DNA of 14,401 nt. Source: Gammaproteobacteria bacterium. Its GTDB lineage: Bacteria; Pseudomonadota; Gammaproteobacteria; Burkholderiales; Thiobacillaceae. This document shows, piece after piece, positions 5,926 to 12,866 of this stretch. The position numbers were made by a program, and so were the translations under genes. The number at the start of each line of letters is the position of its first letter. Positions within the stretch are counted from its first letter, which is position 1. The DNA lies in assembly GCA_018820745.1 (NCBI GenBank), contig JAHJNP010000218.1, positions 1 to 14,401 of the forward strand, read 5' to 3'. The notes under the pieces were generated by a model, which worked only from the letters and a program-made list of their open reading frames with translations, was not told where the DNA came from and made no database searches.

Positions 5926-6495
5926 ATGCAAGCCGAATACAAACTCACTCTCCCGCCGCTTACCGAAGCCAATGCCGATTCGATCGCGGCTGGCCGGATG
6001 CGCGCAGCACAGGCCGGTTTCGGCTTCGTGCCCAACATGTATGGGGTGATGGCCAACTCGCCCGGCCTGCTTGATACCTATGTGCATGGCTATGAGCGAT
6101 TTCGGGCCTTGTCCGGCTTCACCCCGGCCGAGCAGGAGGTGGTGCTGCTGGCGGTCAGCCGTGAAAACGGCTGCACCTATTGCGTCGCCGCGCACAGTTT
6201 CATTGCCGACAAGATGTCCGGGGTGGCGCCGGCAGTGACCGATGCCATCCGCGACGGCCAACCCGTTCCCGACGCCAGGCTGGCGGCCCTGCACGACTTC
6301 ACCCGCACCATGGTAGTGAAACGGGGGCTGCCCGACTCGGCAGACGTGAACGCCTTTCTTGCAGCAGGTTACAGCGAACGCCAGGTCCTGGAAGTCGTGC
6401 TGGCGATTGCAGTGAAAACACTCAGCAACTACGCCAACCACCTGTGCCACACCCCGGTCGACGGCGTATTTGCCGGCCGAGCGTGGGCGGACTGA
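5926..6495 (+). CDS. AhpD-like carboxymuconolactone decarboxylase family protein
   Basis: A 189-residue all-helical protein of the AhpD/CMD superfamily (peroxidase-related type). The redox motif is intact: Cys83-Thr-Tyr-Cys86 followed by His90 (NGCTYCVAAH), with Glu70 to Glu80 region residues (EQEVVLLAVSRE) in the position of the proton-relay helix. Family members with CxxC reduce peroxides or act as thiol-disulfide partners in the cytosol. The start is supported by AAGGAG 7 bases upstream. It directly follows a TetR operator and precedes tusA by 80 bases. Given the neighbours, a role in handling sulfane sulfur or peroxide from sulfur oxidation is plausible but inferred; the natural substrate cannot be read from sequence. 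Confidence 0.88.
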   Translation: MQAEYKLTLPPLTEANADSIAAGRMRAAQAGFGFVPNMYGVMANSPGLLDTYVHGYERFRALSGFTPAEQEVVLLAVSRENGCTYCVAAHSFIADKMSGVAPAVTDAIRDGQPVPDARLAALHDFTRTMVVKRGLPDSADVNAFLAAGYSERQVLEVVLAIAVKTLSNYANHLCHTPVDGVFAGRAWAD

Positions 6496-6531
6496 TCGCT
6501 GACAGCTGGCATACGACAAACGCGCAATTCA

Positions 6532-6564
6532 CGGCTGGGCGCGTAAAAAAATCAGCCGCTTTTT
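6532..6564 (+). terminator. Hairpin plus T run before tusA (possible attenuator)
   Basis: CGGCTG (6532-6537) and CAGCCG (6553-6558) form a 6-bp stem with a 15-base, A-rich loop, followed by C and TTTTT (6560-6564). The tusA Shine-Dalgarno (AGGAG) starts immediately after. It could lower read-through from the AhpD-like gene into tusA. Confidence 0.35.
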
Positions 6565-6575
6565 AGGAGAACGGC

Positions 6576-6803
6576 ATGAACTATGACAAAGAACTCGACG
6601 CGCGCGGCCTCAACTGCCCGCTGCCCATCCTGCGCACCAAAAAATCGCTGTCCGAACTGGCCAGCGGCCAGATATTGAAGATCAACTCGACCGATCCCGG
6701 ATCGGTCAAGGACATGCAGGCGTTTGCCAAGCAGACCGGCAACGAACTGCTGTCCACTGCCGAAAACAACGGCGAGTTTATTTTCATGATGCGCAAGCAT
6801 TGA
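6576..6803 (+). CDS. tusA: TusA-family sulfur carrier protein
   Basis: A 75-residue cytosolic sulfur carrier. The diagnostic motif is Cys14-Pro-Leu-Pro17 within DARGLNCPLPILRTKKSL (8-25); Cys14 would carry the persulfide. The rest matches the two-layer alpha/beta TusA fold, with DPGSVKDMQAFAKQTGNELL in the second helix. Length is normal for the family. AGGAG lies 6 bases before the ATG. dsrE2 follows 33 bases later, and this tusA-dsrE2 pairing is typical of sulfur-oxidising bacteria, where the proteins pass sulfane sulfur towards Hdr or Dsr oxidation. No rhodanese gene, the usual third member, is seen next to it. Confidence 0.95.
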   Translation: MNYDKELDARGLNCPLPILRTKKSLSELASGQILKINSTDPGSVKDMQAFAKQTGNELLSTAENNGEFIFMMRKH

Positions 6804-6836
6804 ACTGCCATTCAACCAAGCAACAGGAGAGACATC

Positions 6837-7346
6837 ATGGAAACCAAGAAAATGGCACTGATCGCCACCAAAGGTACGCTCGACTGGGCCTATCCGCCTT
6901 TCATTCTGGCGTCTACTGCCGCGGCACTGGGTTACGAGGTGCAGATCTTTTTCACGTTCTACGGTCTGCAACTGCTGAAGAAAGATTTGTCCGGACTCAA
7001 GGTCAGCCCGCTGGGCAATCCGGGCATGCCGATGAAAATGCCATTCGGCCCCAAATGGTTCAAGGGGCTCAACTGGAATATTCCGAATGCGGTGCAGTCG
7101 CTGGTGCCGGGGTATGAAAATCTCGCCACCTCGCTGATGAAACAGACGATCGCCAACAACGGCGTGGCCTCGATCCCCGAGCTGCGCGAACTGTGCGTCG
7201 AGGCCGACGTGAAAATGATCGGCTGCCAGATGACGGTCGAACTGTTCGGCTTCGACCACCGCGAGTTCATGGACGGCATCGAGTACGGCGGGGCGGCGAC
7301 GTTTTTCGAGTTTGCGGGCGAAACCGATATCTGCCTGTTCATCTAG
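6837..7346 (+). CDS. dsrE2: DsrE2-like sulfurtransferase (DsrE/F family)
   Basis: A 169-residue member of the DsrE/DsrF/DrsH-like family, DsrE2 branch. Recognisable parts are the N-terminal KMALIATKGTLDWAYPPFIL (5-24), the segment AAALGYEVQIFFTFYGLQLL (28-47), the family block GMPMKMPFGPKWF (63-75) and the C-terminal EADVKMIGCQMTVELFGF (122-139). Cys120 and Cys130 are the candidate sulfur-binding cysteines; Cys130 in GCQMT is at the conserved family site. DsrE2 proteins exchange sulfur with TusA, encoded immediately upstream. The Shine-Dalgarno is AGGAGAG. The protein ends in ICLFI, and its stop codon overlaps the stop of the kinase gene on the other strand. The family is often predicted to be membrane-associated; here the only hydrophobic stretch is residues 19-47. 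Confidence 0.93.
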   Translation: METKKMALIATKGTLDWAYPPFILASTAAALGYEVQIFFTFYGLQLLKKDLSGLKVSPLGNPGMPMKMPFGPKWFKGLNWNIPNAVQSLVPGYENLATSLMKQTIANNGVASIPELRELCVEADVKMIGCQMTVELFGFDHREFMDGIEYGGAATFFEFAGETDICLFI

Positions 7347-8695
7347 CTGTTCCACGTCGCACGCAGAACGATCCTGCCGGCAGCGGGACGCGCCGCCGCG
7401 AAGCGCCCTCCCGACAGGGTCGTCAATTCGAGCATCTTGGAAAACCGCGATTCCGGATCCGGGTCGATTCCGGTCACCGTGGTCGCCATGTCAGGCGATG
7501 CTTGCGGGGTGTCGTCGATCAGCAGCATGAGTGTGTTCCTGTCCCGCATTAGGCTGATCTGGATGCGGTCGGAGTCCGTGTTCAGGGCGATGTCGTCGAG
7601 CGCCAGCACGATAATGCGATACAGGATGACCTTCAGCGGCGGGGGGATGTCCTTCTCCTGCAGGGAGATGTCCTGCTGGATCTGGAGGCCAGGGTGATGC
7701 TGCTGGAAATTCTGGCACAGGCTGTTGATCGTCGGCAGCAGCCCGAGATCGTCGATGCTGGATGGCCGCAGTTCGGTCGCGATGGTGCGGACATCCTCGA
7801 TCGCGCTCCGCAATGCCGGAATGATGGCCGCCATCGACTTTCCGAGCGTATCGTCGCCGTTGATTTTTTGCCGGTTGCTTTCCAGATTCAGCTTGACGGC
7901 ACTGAGGGTCTGCGCAAGGCCTTCGTGCAACTCGATGGCGATCTTCTTCTTGTTGGATTCCTCGCTTTTCAGCATGTGGGCGGACAGGATTTCCAGCGTT
8001 TCCGTCCGCTCGCGGATCGTCTGGTGCTGCGATTTGATGATGTTGTGCGCGCGCCGCACGACGAGCAGCAGGGCAACATAAAGCGCCGTCAGGATGAGCA
8101 GGGCGCCCGCCACGATGATGAACCCGGTCCGCTCGTTCTGGCGCACCAGGTTGTTCACATCGGTGTAGATTTCGAACACGCCCTGAACCGGATCGGTCGC
8201 GTTGGCGCGAATCGGGATGTAGGTCTGCATCAGGTTGTCTTCCTCGGTGACATCGTCGTAGCTGTTGAAGGTGTCGCGGTAAACCAGGATGTTGGCGACG
8301 CGGCCGTTGATCGCCGAGATGAAGCCCGGATTGTTGCGCTGGTCGATGCCGATCTGCGCGGTCTTGGTCGAGAAAGCGACCACGCCATGCTGATTGTAGA
8401 TCTTGATCCTGACGACCGAGCTTTCGTTCATCAACGAATGGATGGCCGCGGCCAGCTCGGGGGGCGGGCGATGGCTGACGTTGACCATGCCGGCCTCCGC
8501 GACCGAGTTCAGATAATCGACCAATACAGGCCTCACCGAATTGAGGGCGGTGCGTGCCAGGGCCAGGTTGCTGCGCTCGGCCAGCTGCATGATTCCCTGG
8601 ATGGCGACCTGGCGGTAGAACAGGGCGATCAGCAGCGCGGTGGCGAGGACGGCCACAAAGCTCGCGATCGAATAAAAGCGCAGCAGCTTGAACAT
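7343..8695 (-). CDS. Membrane HisKA_3 sensor kinase with degenerate ATP-binding domain
   Basis: A 450-residue NarX/NreB-type sensor. Membrane segment 9-27, a periplasmic sensor of about 160 residues (28-189), membrane segment 190-213, then a coiled linker. The dimerisation domain is intact: H-box KKKIAIELHEGLAQ with His257, and the second helix TELRPSSIDDLGLLPTINSL. The HATPase part (355-450) is not. The N-box reads IVLALDDIALN where EALNN..KH is normal, the G1 box reads LLIDDTPQAS where DNGxGF is expected, and no GLGLxxM motif is present. It probably cannot bind ATP normally and may act through a partner kinase such as the PAS-PAS kinase at 10647. The start is supported by AAGGG 7 bases upstream. 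It is divergent from the lytic transglycosylase gene. Confidence 0.85.
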   Translation of the reverse strand: MFKLLRFYSIASFVAVLATALLIALFYRQVAIQGIMQLAERSNLALARTALNSVRPVLVDYLNSVAEAGMVNVSHRPPPELAAAIHSLMNESSVVRIKIYNQHGVVAFSTKTAQIGIDQRNNPGFISAINGRVANILVYRDTFNSYDDVTEEDNLMQTYIPIRANATDPVQGVFEIYTDVNNLVRQNERTGFIIVAGALLILTALYVALLLVVRRAHNIIKSQHQTIRERTETLEILSAHMLKSEESNKKKIAIELHEGLAQTLSAVKLNLESNRQKINGDDTLGKSMAAIIPALRSAIEDVRTIATELRPSSIDDLGLLPTINSLCQNFQQHHPGLQIQQDISLQEKDIPPPLKVILYRIIVLALDDIALNTDSDRIQISLMRDRNTLMLLIDDTPQASPDMATTVTGIDPDPESRFSKMLELTTLSGGRFAAARPAAGRIVLRATWNS

Positions 8696-8758
8696 GAGAA
8701 TCCCTTTGCTTGGGGGAGTGCGTCATCCGAAAAGCACGATATGCCCTGTCGGGGAGTA

Positions 8759-8780
8759 TGGCAATCCCCTTTGGCAATCC
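8759..8780. repeat. Two direct copies of TGGCAATCC in a divergent promoter region
   Basis: TGGCAATCC occurs at 8759-8767 and 8772-8780, 13 bases start to start, in the 199-base gap between the kinase gene (minus) and the transglycosylase gene (plus). It could be a tandem half-site pair for a regulator. No convincing -35/-10 pair was found nearby. Confidence 0.35.
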
Positions 8781-8832
8781 TCCAGGGCGTGCCTCCACCG
8801 CAGCGCCATTTACAGTGTTCACCGTATTGCTC

Positions 8833-8849
8833 AGGCGTGCGGCACGCCT
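8833..8849. promoter_or_regulatory. Perfect 7-bp inverted repeat upstream of the transglycosylase gene
   Basis: AGGCGTG (8833-8839), CGG, CACGCCT (8843-8849). A related half (GGGCGTGCCT) lies at 8785-8794. As there is no T tract and the start codon is 46 bases downstream, an operator or a leader hairpin is more likely than a terminator. Confidence 0.35.
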
Positions 8850-8894
8850 TACGCTCTGGGGAACGAAGCTATCCATTCCTTTGGGGGGTTTCCC

Positions 8895-9506
8895 ATGAGA
8901 TCGCTGCGGGCTGCCTCGATTGTGCTGGTGCTCGGACTCTGCCTGGGGCAGCCGGGGTGGGCGGACATCTACGTCTTCACTGCCGCCGACGGCACCGTGT
9001 TCCTCAGCAATGTGCCGACTGACGAGCGCTACACTGTTCTGATTGCCGCGCCGCCGCCCGCCGCCCCCGCCAACCCTGGCAGACCCGGCCCCGGCCTTGC
9101 CGGAAAAGCCCGCTACGAGCGGATGGTCGACGCGGTTGCCCGCACCTACGGCCTCGAAAGCGCGCTGGTCCATGCCGTGATCGCCGTCGAATCAAGCCAC
9201 AACCCGAAGGCGGTCTCGAAGAAAGGCGCGGCTGGCCTGATGCAACTGATGCCGGGAACTGCGAGGCGATACGGGGTGACCGATGCGTTCGATCCGGCGC
9301 AAAACGTGGGCGGCGGCGCGCGCTACCTGCGGGACCTGCTGGACATGTTCGACAGCGACGTCAGCCTGGCGCTCGCCGCCTTCAATGCCGGAGAGAACGC
9401 GGTGAAGAAGCATGGCAACCGCGTCCCGCCCTATCGTGAAACTCTCCACTACGTGCCGCGGGTGCTCGATTATTACCAGCGCTACCGGGCCGCTGCCGGC
9501 GTCTAG
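8895..9506 (+). CDS. Secreted lytic transglycosylase with N-terminal DUF4124
   Basis: A 203-residue periplasmic murein lytic transglycosylase (SLT family), cleaving the MurNAc-GlcNAc bond in peptidoglycan. Residues 1-23 are a signal peptide ending in WAD. Residues 24-46 match a short DUF4124 segment (DIYVFTAADGTVFLSNVPTD), followed by a Pro/Ala linker. Residues 75-195 are the SLT domain: catalytic Glu99 in AVIAVESSHNP, GLMQLMPGTA, NVGGGARYL and LALAAFNAGENAV. At about 200 residues it is a compact form. The start at 8895 begins the signal peptide and follows GGGGGG. It is divergent from the degenerate kinase and precedes the dual receiver. Such enzymes often make room in the wall for secretion machines, which would fit the type II genes downstream, but that link is inferred. 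Confidence 0.92.
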   Translation: MRSLRAASIVLVLGLCLGQPGWADIYVFTAADGTVFLSNVPTDERYTVLIAAPPPAAPANPGRPGPGLAGKARYERMVDAVARTYGLESALVHAVIAVESSHNPKAVSKKGAAGLMQLMPGTARRYGVTDAFDPAQNVGGGARYLRDLLDMFDSDVSLALAAFNAGENAVKKHGNRVPPYRETLHYVPRVLDYYQRYRAAAGV

Positions 9507-9641
9507 ACCGGTGGCAAAAACCGGCCCGTCAGCACGCCGGATTACAGCGCATTTCCCCGGCGAATAGGGATAAGCACGTATAGGGGGAGAAAAGCCTGCT
9601 GCCTAGCATCAGTTATCAATGGAAACGATCGGGCCAGTCCG

Positions 9642-10382
9642 ATGATCAATGTCCTTATCGCCGAAGACAACGCGGCCTATCGCCAAACGCTCCATCAGGT
9701 GCTGAGCGGGCGGTTCCCCTTCATGCAGATCACCGAAACCGCGGACGGCAAGGATGCGCTGCACCAGGCGCTTGCCCGGCCTTACGACCTGATCTTCATG
9801 GATATCCGGCTGCCGCAGGGCAACGGCCTCGATCTCACCCGGGCCATCAAGGCGGTTTTTGCCGATTCGGTCATCTGCGTCATCACCAGTCACGACCTTC
9901 CCGAATACCGCGATGCCGCGCTCCGCAATGGCGCAGACCGCTTCATGGTAAAGGGCGAGTCGACCGGGGAGGAGATCATTTCCGTGGTCGACGCCCTGCT
10001 GCAGGCGCGCTACCGAACCCTGATCGTCGTGAGCGATGCGCTGTTGCGCAGGCAGCTCGCCACCCTGCTGTCCATCCGCTGGCCACTCATGATCGTGGCA
10101 GAGGCCGCGAACATGACGGAGGCCTTTGACCGCGCCGTCGCGCTTACCCCAGACCTCGTGCTGCTCGACCTGGGACTCCCGGAAATCAGGGGTTTCGAAC
10201 GGGTTAGAGACATCCGGGAAGCGAGCGCGCAGGCAAGGCTGATCGGCTTGACGAGCGACTGCATGTCGTCGTTCCTGGCGCGGGCGACGGACCTTGGCGT
10301 GGACTATTTCGTCCCCCTCGATCCGGCCACCGAACTGGTCAGCCTCGTCGGCGCCCTGCAGCAGGCTCCGGCTCATCACTGA
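9642..10382 (+). CDS. Tandem dual receiver-domain protein without output domain
   Basis: A 246-residue protein made of two CheY-like receiver domains. Receiver 1 (2-120) looks complete: acidic pair Glu8-Asp9, phospho-acceptor Asp54 in IFMDIRLPQGNGLD, Thr82 and Lys104 in FMVKG. Receiver 2 (125-240) keeps Asp176 (LVLLDLGLPEIRG) and Thr204 but has Ser131-Asp132 in place of the acidic pair and no lysine (YFVPLD), so it is probably inactive or weak. The protein ends right after receiver 2, and no helix-turn-helix or enzymatic domain follows in any frame before the next gene. It may be a phosphate sink, a shuttle or a protein-binding response regulator. The likely donor is the HisKA_3 kinase encoded 264 bases downstream. 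The start is chosen to give MINVLIAEDN; the ribosome binding site is weak. Confidence 0.88.
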   Translation: MINVLIAEDNAAYRQTLHQVLSGRFPFMQITETADGKDALHQALARPYDLIFMDIRLPQGNGLDLTRAIKAVFADSVICVITSHDLPEYRDAALRNGADRFMVKGESTGEEIISVVDALLQARYRTLIVVSDALLRRQLATLLSIRWPLMIVAEAANMTEAFDRAVALTPDLVLLDLGLPEIRGFERVRDIREASAQARLIGLTSDCMSSFLARATDLGVDYFVPLDPATELVSLVGALQQAPAHH

Positions 10383-10550
10383 GCCATCAGAGAAGCCCTC
10401 CTCCTGTTTTTTGCAGTAAACCTCGCTCCCACGCGTTCATTGAGTGCTCGGTTGCAATTGCCCGGTCTCCTAGACTTTCAGCAAGGGGGCCGGTCATCCT
10501 CAACTTTATTTTCACCACCTGGAGTTGTCCGCAAGACGCTTACCTCCGCC

Positions 10551-10580
10551 TGGACATTTCTCAAGCTGAACTACTATCAA
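10551..10580 (+). promoter_or_regulatory. Possible promoter for the PAS-PAS kinase gene
   Basis: TGGACA (10551-10556, 5 of 6) and TATCAA (10575-10580, 4 of 6) are separated by 18 bases, 66 bases before the GTG start. The 264-base gap (10383-10646) has no other feature I can support, beyond a T run at 10406-10411 without a stem. Confidence 0.28.
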
Positions 10581-10646
10581 ATGGTATGCCGGGTGCGGAG
10601 ACGCCCGAAGCGCACATAAATACACATAACAAAGCGGGGTGGCGCG

Positions 10647-12200
10647 GTGGATGTGCAAACTATAGAAAAGGCCAAGCAACAGTGGCAGGCAGCGGCGGAC
10701 ATGATGCCGCAGCTCATCTGTTTGCTGGATGCCAGCGGCCAGATCATCCACGTCAATCGAACGATCGAGCGGTGGTGGCTGGCCAATGTTGCCGGGGTCA
10801 GGGGGCGGCGGTTGCACGACGTCCTGCACCCGGATTGCGACGATCCCCAGTGCTACTTCAAATCCCTCTGGCTCGACGCGGCAACCAGGCTGGCCGCTGG
10901 GGAGCGCACCGAGCGCGAGGCCTACGACCCCGTGCTCAAGCGCCATGTCTCGGTTCTGGTGCAGCCCCTGGTGCGACCGCTGCGCGATTTCAAAGAAACG
11001 GATGACCTGCATGCCGTCGTGATGGTGGGCGACATCAGCGACATCAAGCAGGCCGAGGCCGGATACCAGCGCATCCACGAAGAACTCGAGTGCATCGTGT
11101 GCCTGGAAAGGGAGCGGCGCAAGTTCAGCGAGAGCATGCAGGCGCGCCTGCTGGCCATCCTGGAAAAAACCACCGATTACGTCGCCATGGCCGATGCCAA
11201 GGGGGACATGCTCTACCTGAACCCGGCCGGGCGCACGCTGCTGGGCCTGGGCCCGCTGGCCGACATCTCGCACCTGAAGCTGTGCGAACACGGCACCCAG
11301 GAAGTGAAAGACCGGATTTGGGACGAGGCCATTCCGTGCGCCATCCGCAGCGGCCTGTGGACCGGAGAATCGAGGCTGCGCGACACGGCGGGCCGCGAAT
11401 TTCATGCCTCGCAGGTCATCATTGCGCATCGGGATGAGGCGGGCCAGATCCAGAATTTCTCCACCATCCTGCGCGACACCAGCGAACAGGTGCAGACCGC
11501 GCAGGCCCTGCGCGAATCCCGAGACGAGCTGCGCCGGCTTTCCGGCCTGCTGGCGACCATCCAGGAGGACGAGCGGAGGCGGATTGCGCTGGATCTTCAC
11601 GACGGGCTGGGGCAGTCGCTCAGCCTGATCAAGCTGTCGATCGAAAATGCCGCCAGCCTGCTGACCGCAGGGGAAGCCAGCGAGGCGAGCGCGTCGCTGC
11701 AGCAACTGATTCCCCGGGTCAGGGAAGCCCTGGTCGAGGTGCGCCGGGTTTCGACGGAACTGCGGCCATCGATCCTCGACGATCTGGGGATCCTGCCCAC
11801 GCTGTCATGGTTTTTCCGCGAGCTTGAAGCCGCTTGCAGCCATCTTGTCGTCGAGAAGGCGTTCAACGTCGCCGAGCACGAAGTGCCGGTGCCGCTGCAG
11901 ATCACGCTTTACCGCATTGTCCAGGAGGCGTCCAACAACATCGTCAAGCATGCCGGCGCCGACCGGGTGCGGGTCAGCCTCGACCGCATCGACCAGATGC
12001 TGCACCTGCTGATCGAGGATAACGGCTGCGGCTTCGATCCTGCCAGCATCCCCTGGGTCGAGGGCGAGGCCAAGGGACTGGGGCTGCTCAGCATGAAGGA
12101 GCGCGCCTCGTTTTCGGGAGGCACCTATCGCATCGTCTCCGCCCCCGGGCAGGGAACCCGCATCGAGGTGTCGTGGCCGTGCGGTCCGGCCACCGGCTAG
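10647..12200 (+). CDS. Cytosolic PAS-PAS HisKA_3 histidine kinase (NarX/NreB type)
   Basis: A 517-residue soluble kinase with no membrane segment. Residues 15-132 form PAS 1 (MMPQLICLLDASGQIIHVNR) and residues 165-282 PAS 2 (TTDYVAMADAKGDMLYLNPA, ending in LRDTSEQ), joined and followed by coiled stretches. Cys64 and Cys69 in PAS 1 and Cys149/Cys152 (spelled ECIVCLERER) could hold a cofactor or sense redox. HisKA_3 is residues 303-375 with phospho-acceptor His318 (RRIALDLHDGLGQSLS) and TELRPSILDDLGILP. The HATPase domain is intact: N-box EASNNIVKHA (427-436), EDNGCGF (457-463) and GLGLLSMKERA (477-487). Start codon is GTG at 10647 with GGGGTGG upstream. It is a close relative in its core to the degenerate kinase at 7343-8695, and a likely phosphodonor for the dual receiver just upstream. 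Confidence 0.92.
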   Translation: MDVQTIEKAKQQWQAAADMMPQLICLLDASGQIIHVNRTIERWWLANVAGVRGRRLHDVLHPDCDDPQCYFKSLWLDAATRLAAGERTEREAYDPVLKRHVSVLVQPLVRPLRDFKETDDLHAVVMVGDISDIKQAEAGYQRIHEELECIVCLERERRKFSESMQARLLAILEKTTDYVAMADAKGDMLYLNPAGRTLLGLGPLADISHLKLCEHGTQEVKDRIWDEAIPCAIRSGLWTGESRLRDTAGREFHASQVIIAHRDEAGQIQNFSTILRDTSEQVQTAQALRESRDELRRLSGLLATIQEDERRRIALDLHDGLGQSLSLIKLSIENAASLLTAGEASEASASLQQLIPRVREALVEVRRVSTELRPSILDDLGILPTLSWFFRELEAACSHLVVEKAFNVAEHEVPVPLQITLYRIVQEASNNIVKHAGADRVRVSLDRIDQMLHLLIEDNGCGFDPASIPWVEGEAKGLGLLSMKERASFSGGTYRIVSAPGQGTRIEVSWPCGPATG

Positions 12201-12224
12201 CCCCTCCCCGTTCCACTTTCGCAA

Positions 12225-12241
12225 CCGCGCGCAACGCGCGG
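12225..12241 (+). terminator. GC-rich hairpin after the kinase gene
   Basis: CCGCGCG (12225-12231), loop CAA, CGCGCGG (12235-12241), a perfect 7-bp GC stem 25 bases after the kinase stop. It is followed by AAATA, not a T tract, so it may slow or end transcription only with help. The rest of the 205-base gap to gspG has no clear promoter. Confidence 0.35.
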
Positions 12242-12405
12242 AAATACGCAGTTCACCTACCTGAAAAATACAGTCTACCCCGCAGCCGGGAATACGGTGA
12301 TGCACCCACAGCAAGCCTGCATCTGCAGCGCTAAGGTAACACCATAGCCCCCCGGCCATTGCGGGTCACGGGCGGGGCTTATAGCGGGGATGGAGGGGTA
12401 GACAC

Positions 12406-12849
12406 ATGCAAAAAACCGGGCATATCGGGATGCCGGCCGGACGCCGGCGCAGACGCGGCTTCACTCTGCTCGAACTGCTGGTGGTCATGGTGATCATCGG
12501 TCTTTTGGCGGGTTTCGTGGCGCCGAAATATTTCTCCCAGATCGGCAAGTCGGAGGTCAAGGTGGCGCGCGCCCAGATCGACGCGCTGGGCAAGGCGCTC
12601 GACCAGTACCGGCTCGACGTCGGGCACTACCCCACCACCGAACAGGGGCTGGCGAGCCTGGTCATGCGCCAGCCGAGCGAGGACAAATGGGACGGCCCCT
12701 ACCTGCAGAAAGACATTCCGGCCGACCCGTGGGGCAATCCCTACGTTTTCGTCATGCCGGGCGAGCACGGCGAATACGACCTGCTGTCGTACGGCCGGGA
12801 CGGCATGCCAGGCGGGGAAGGGCAGGCGGGCGATATCACCAGCTGGTAA
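12406..12849 (+). CDS. gspG: Type II secretion major pseudopilin GspG
   Basis: A 147-residue major pseudopilin that builds the periplasmic piston of a type II secretion system. An 18-residue basic leader (ending RRRRRG) is followed by the prepilin peptidase site G18|FTLLELLVVM with Glu at mature position 5, then the hydrophobic helix to about residue 40. The globular part carries the GspG signatures HYPTTEQGL (74-82), WDGPYLQKDIPADPWGNPY (94-112) and the C-terminal loop YDLLSYGRDGMPGGEG (124-139), which includes the calcium-site region. GGAGGGG lies 7 bases before the ATG; an internal ATG at residue 9 would cut the leader. It is the first gene of a cluster continuing with gspF and gspE. Confidence 0.96.
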   Translation: MQKTGHIGMPAGRRRRRGFTLLELLVVMVIIGLLAGFVAPKYFSQIGKSEVKVARAQIDALGKALDQYRLDVGHYPTTEQGLASLVMRQPSEDKWDGPYLQKDIPADPWGNPYVFVMPGEHGEYDLLSYGRDGMPGGEGQAGDITSW

Positions 12850-12866
12850 CCGGGTGGAGAAACAGC

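Noticed and set aside
5368..6519. Minus-strand 383-codon open frame opposite tetR and the AhpD-like gene
   Set aside because: Antisense to two well-recognised families and it covers operator 2; composition is typical of a shadow frame.
6552..7355. Minus-strand 267-codon open frame opposite tusA and dsrE2
   Set aside because: Antisense shadow of two conserved sulfur-transfer genes, with no domain of its own.
7491..9173. Long frames opposite or out of phase with the membrane kinase (560 codons on the minus strand; 442 codons on the plus strand from 7694)
   Set aside because: The kinase frame carries H-box, membrane segments and a good start; the others have no domain and are His/Arg/Pro-rich.
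9513..9533. Possible terminator after the transglycosylase gene (CCGGT...ACCGG)
   Set aside because: Only a 5-bp stem and no T tract.
10383..10646. Search for a missing LuxR-type DNA-binding domain after the dual receiver
   Set aside because: No frame in this gap encodes a helix-turn-helix; the stop after receiver 2 appears real in this sequence.
10512..11705. Minus-strand 397-codon open frame opposite the PAS-PAS kinase
   Set aside because: Opposes intact PAS and HisKA_3 domains and has no recognisable protein signature.
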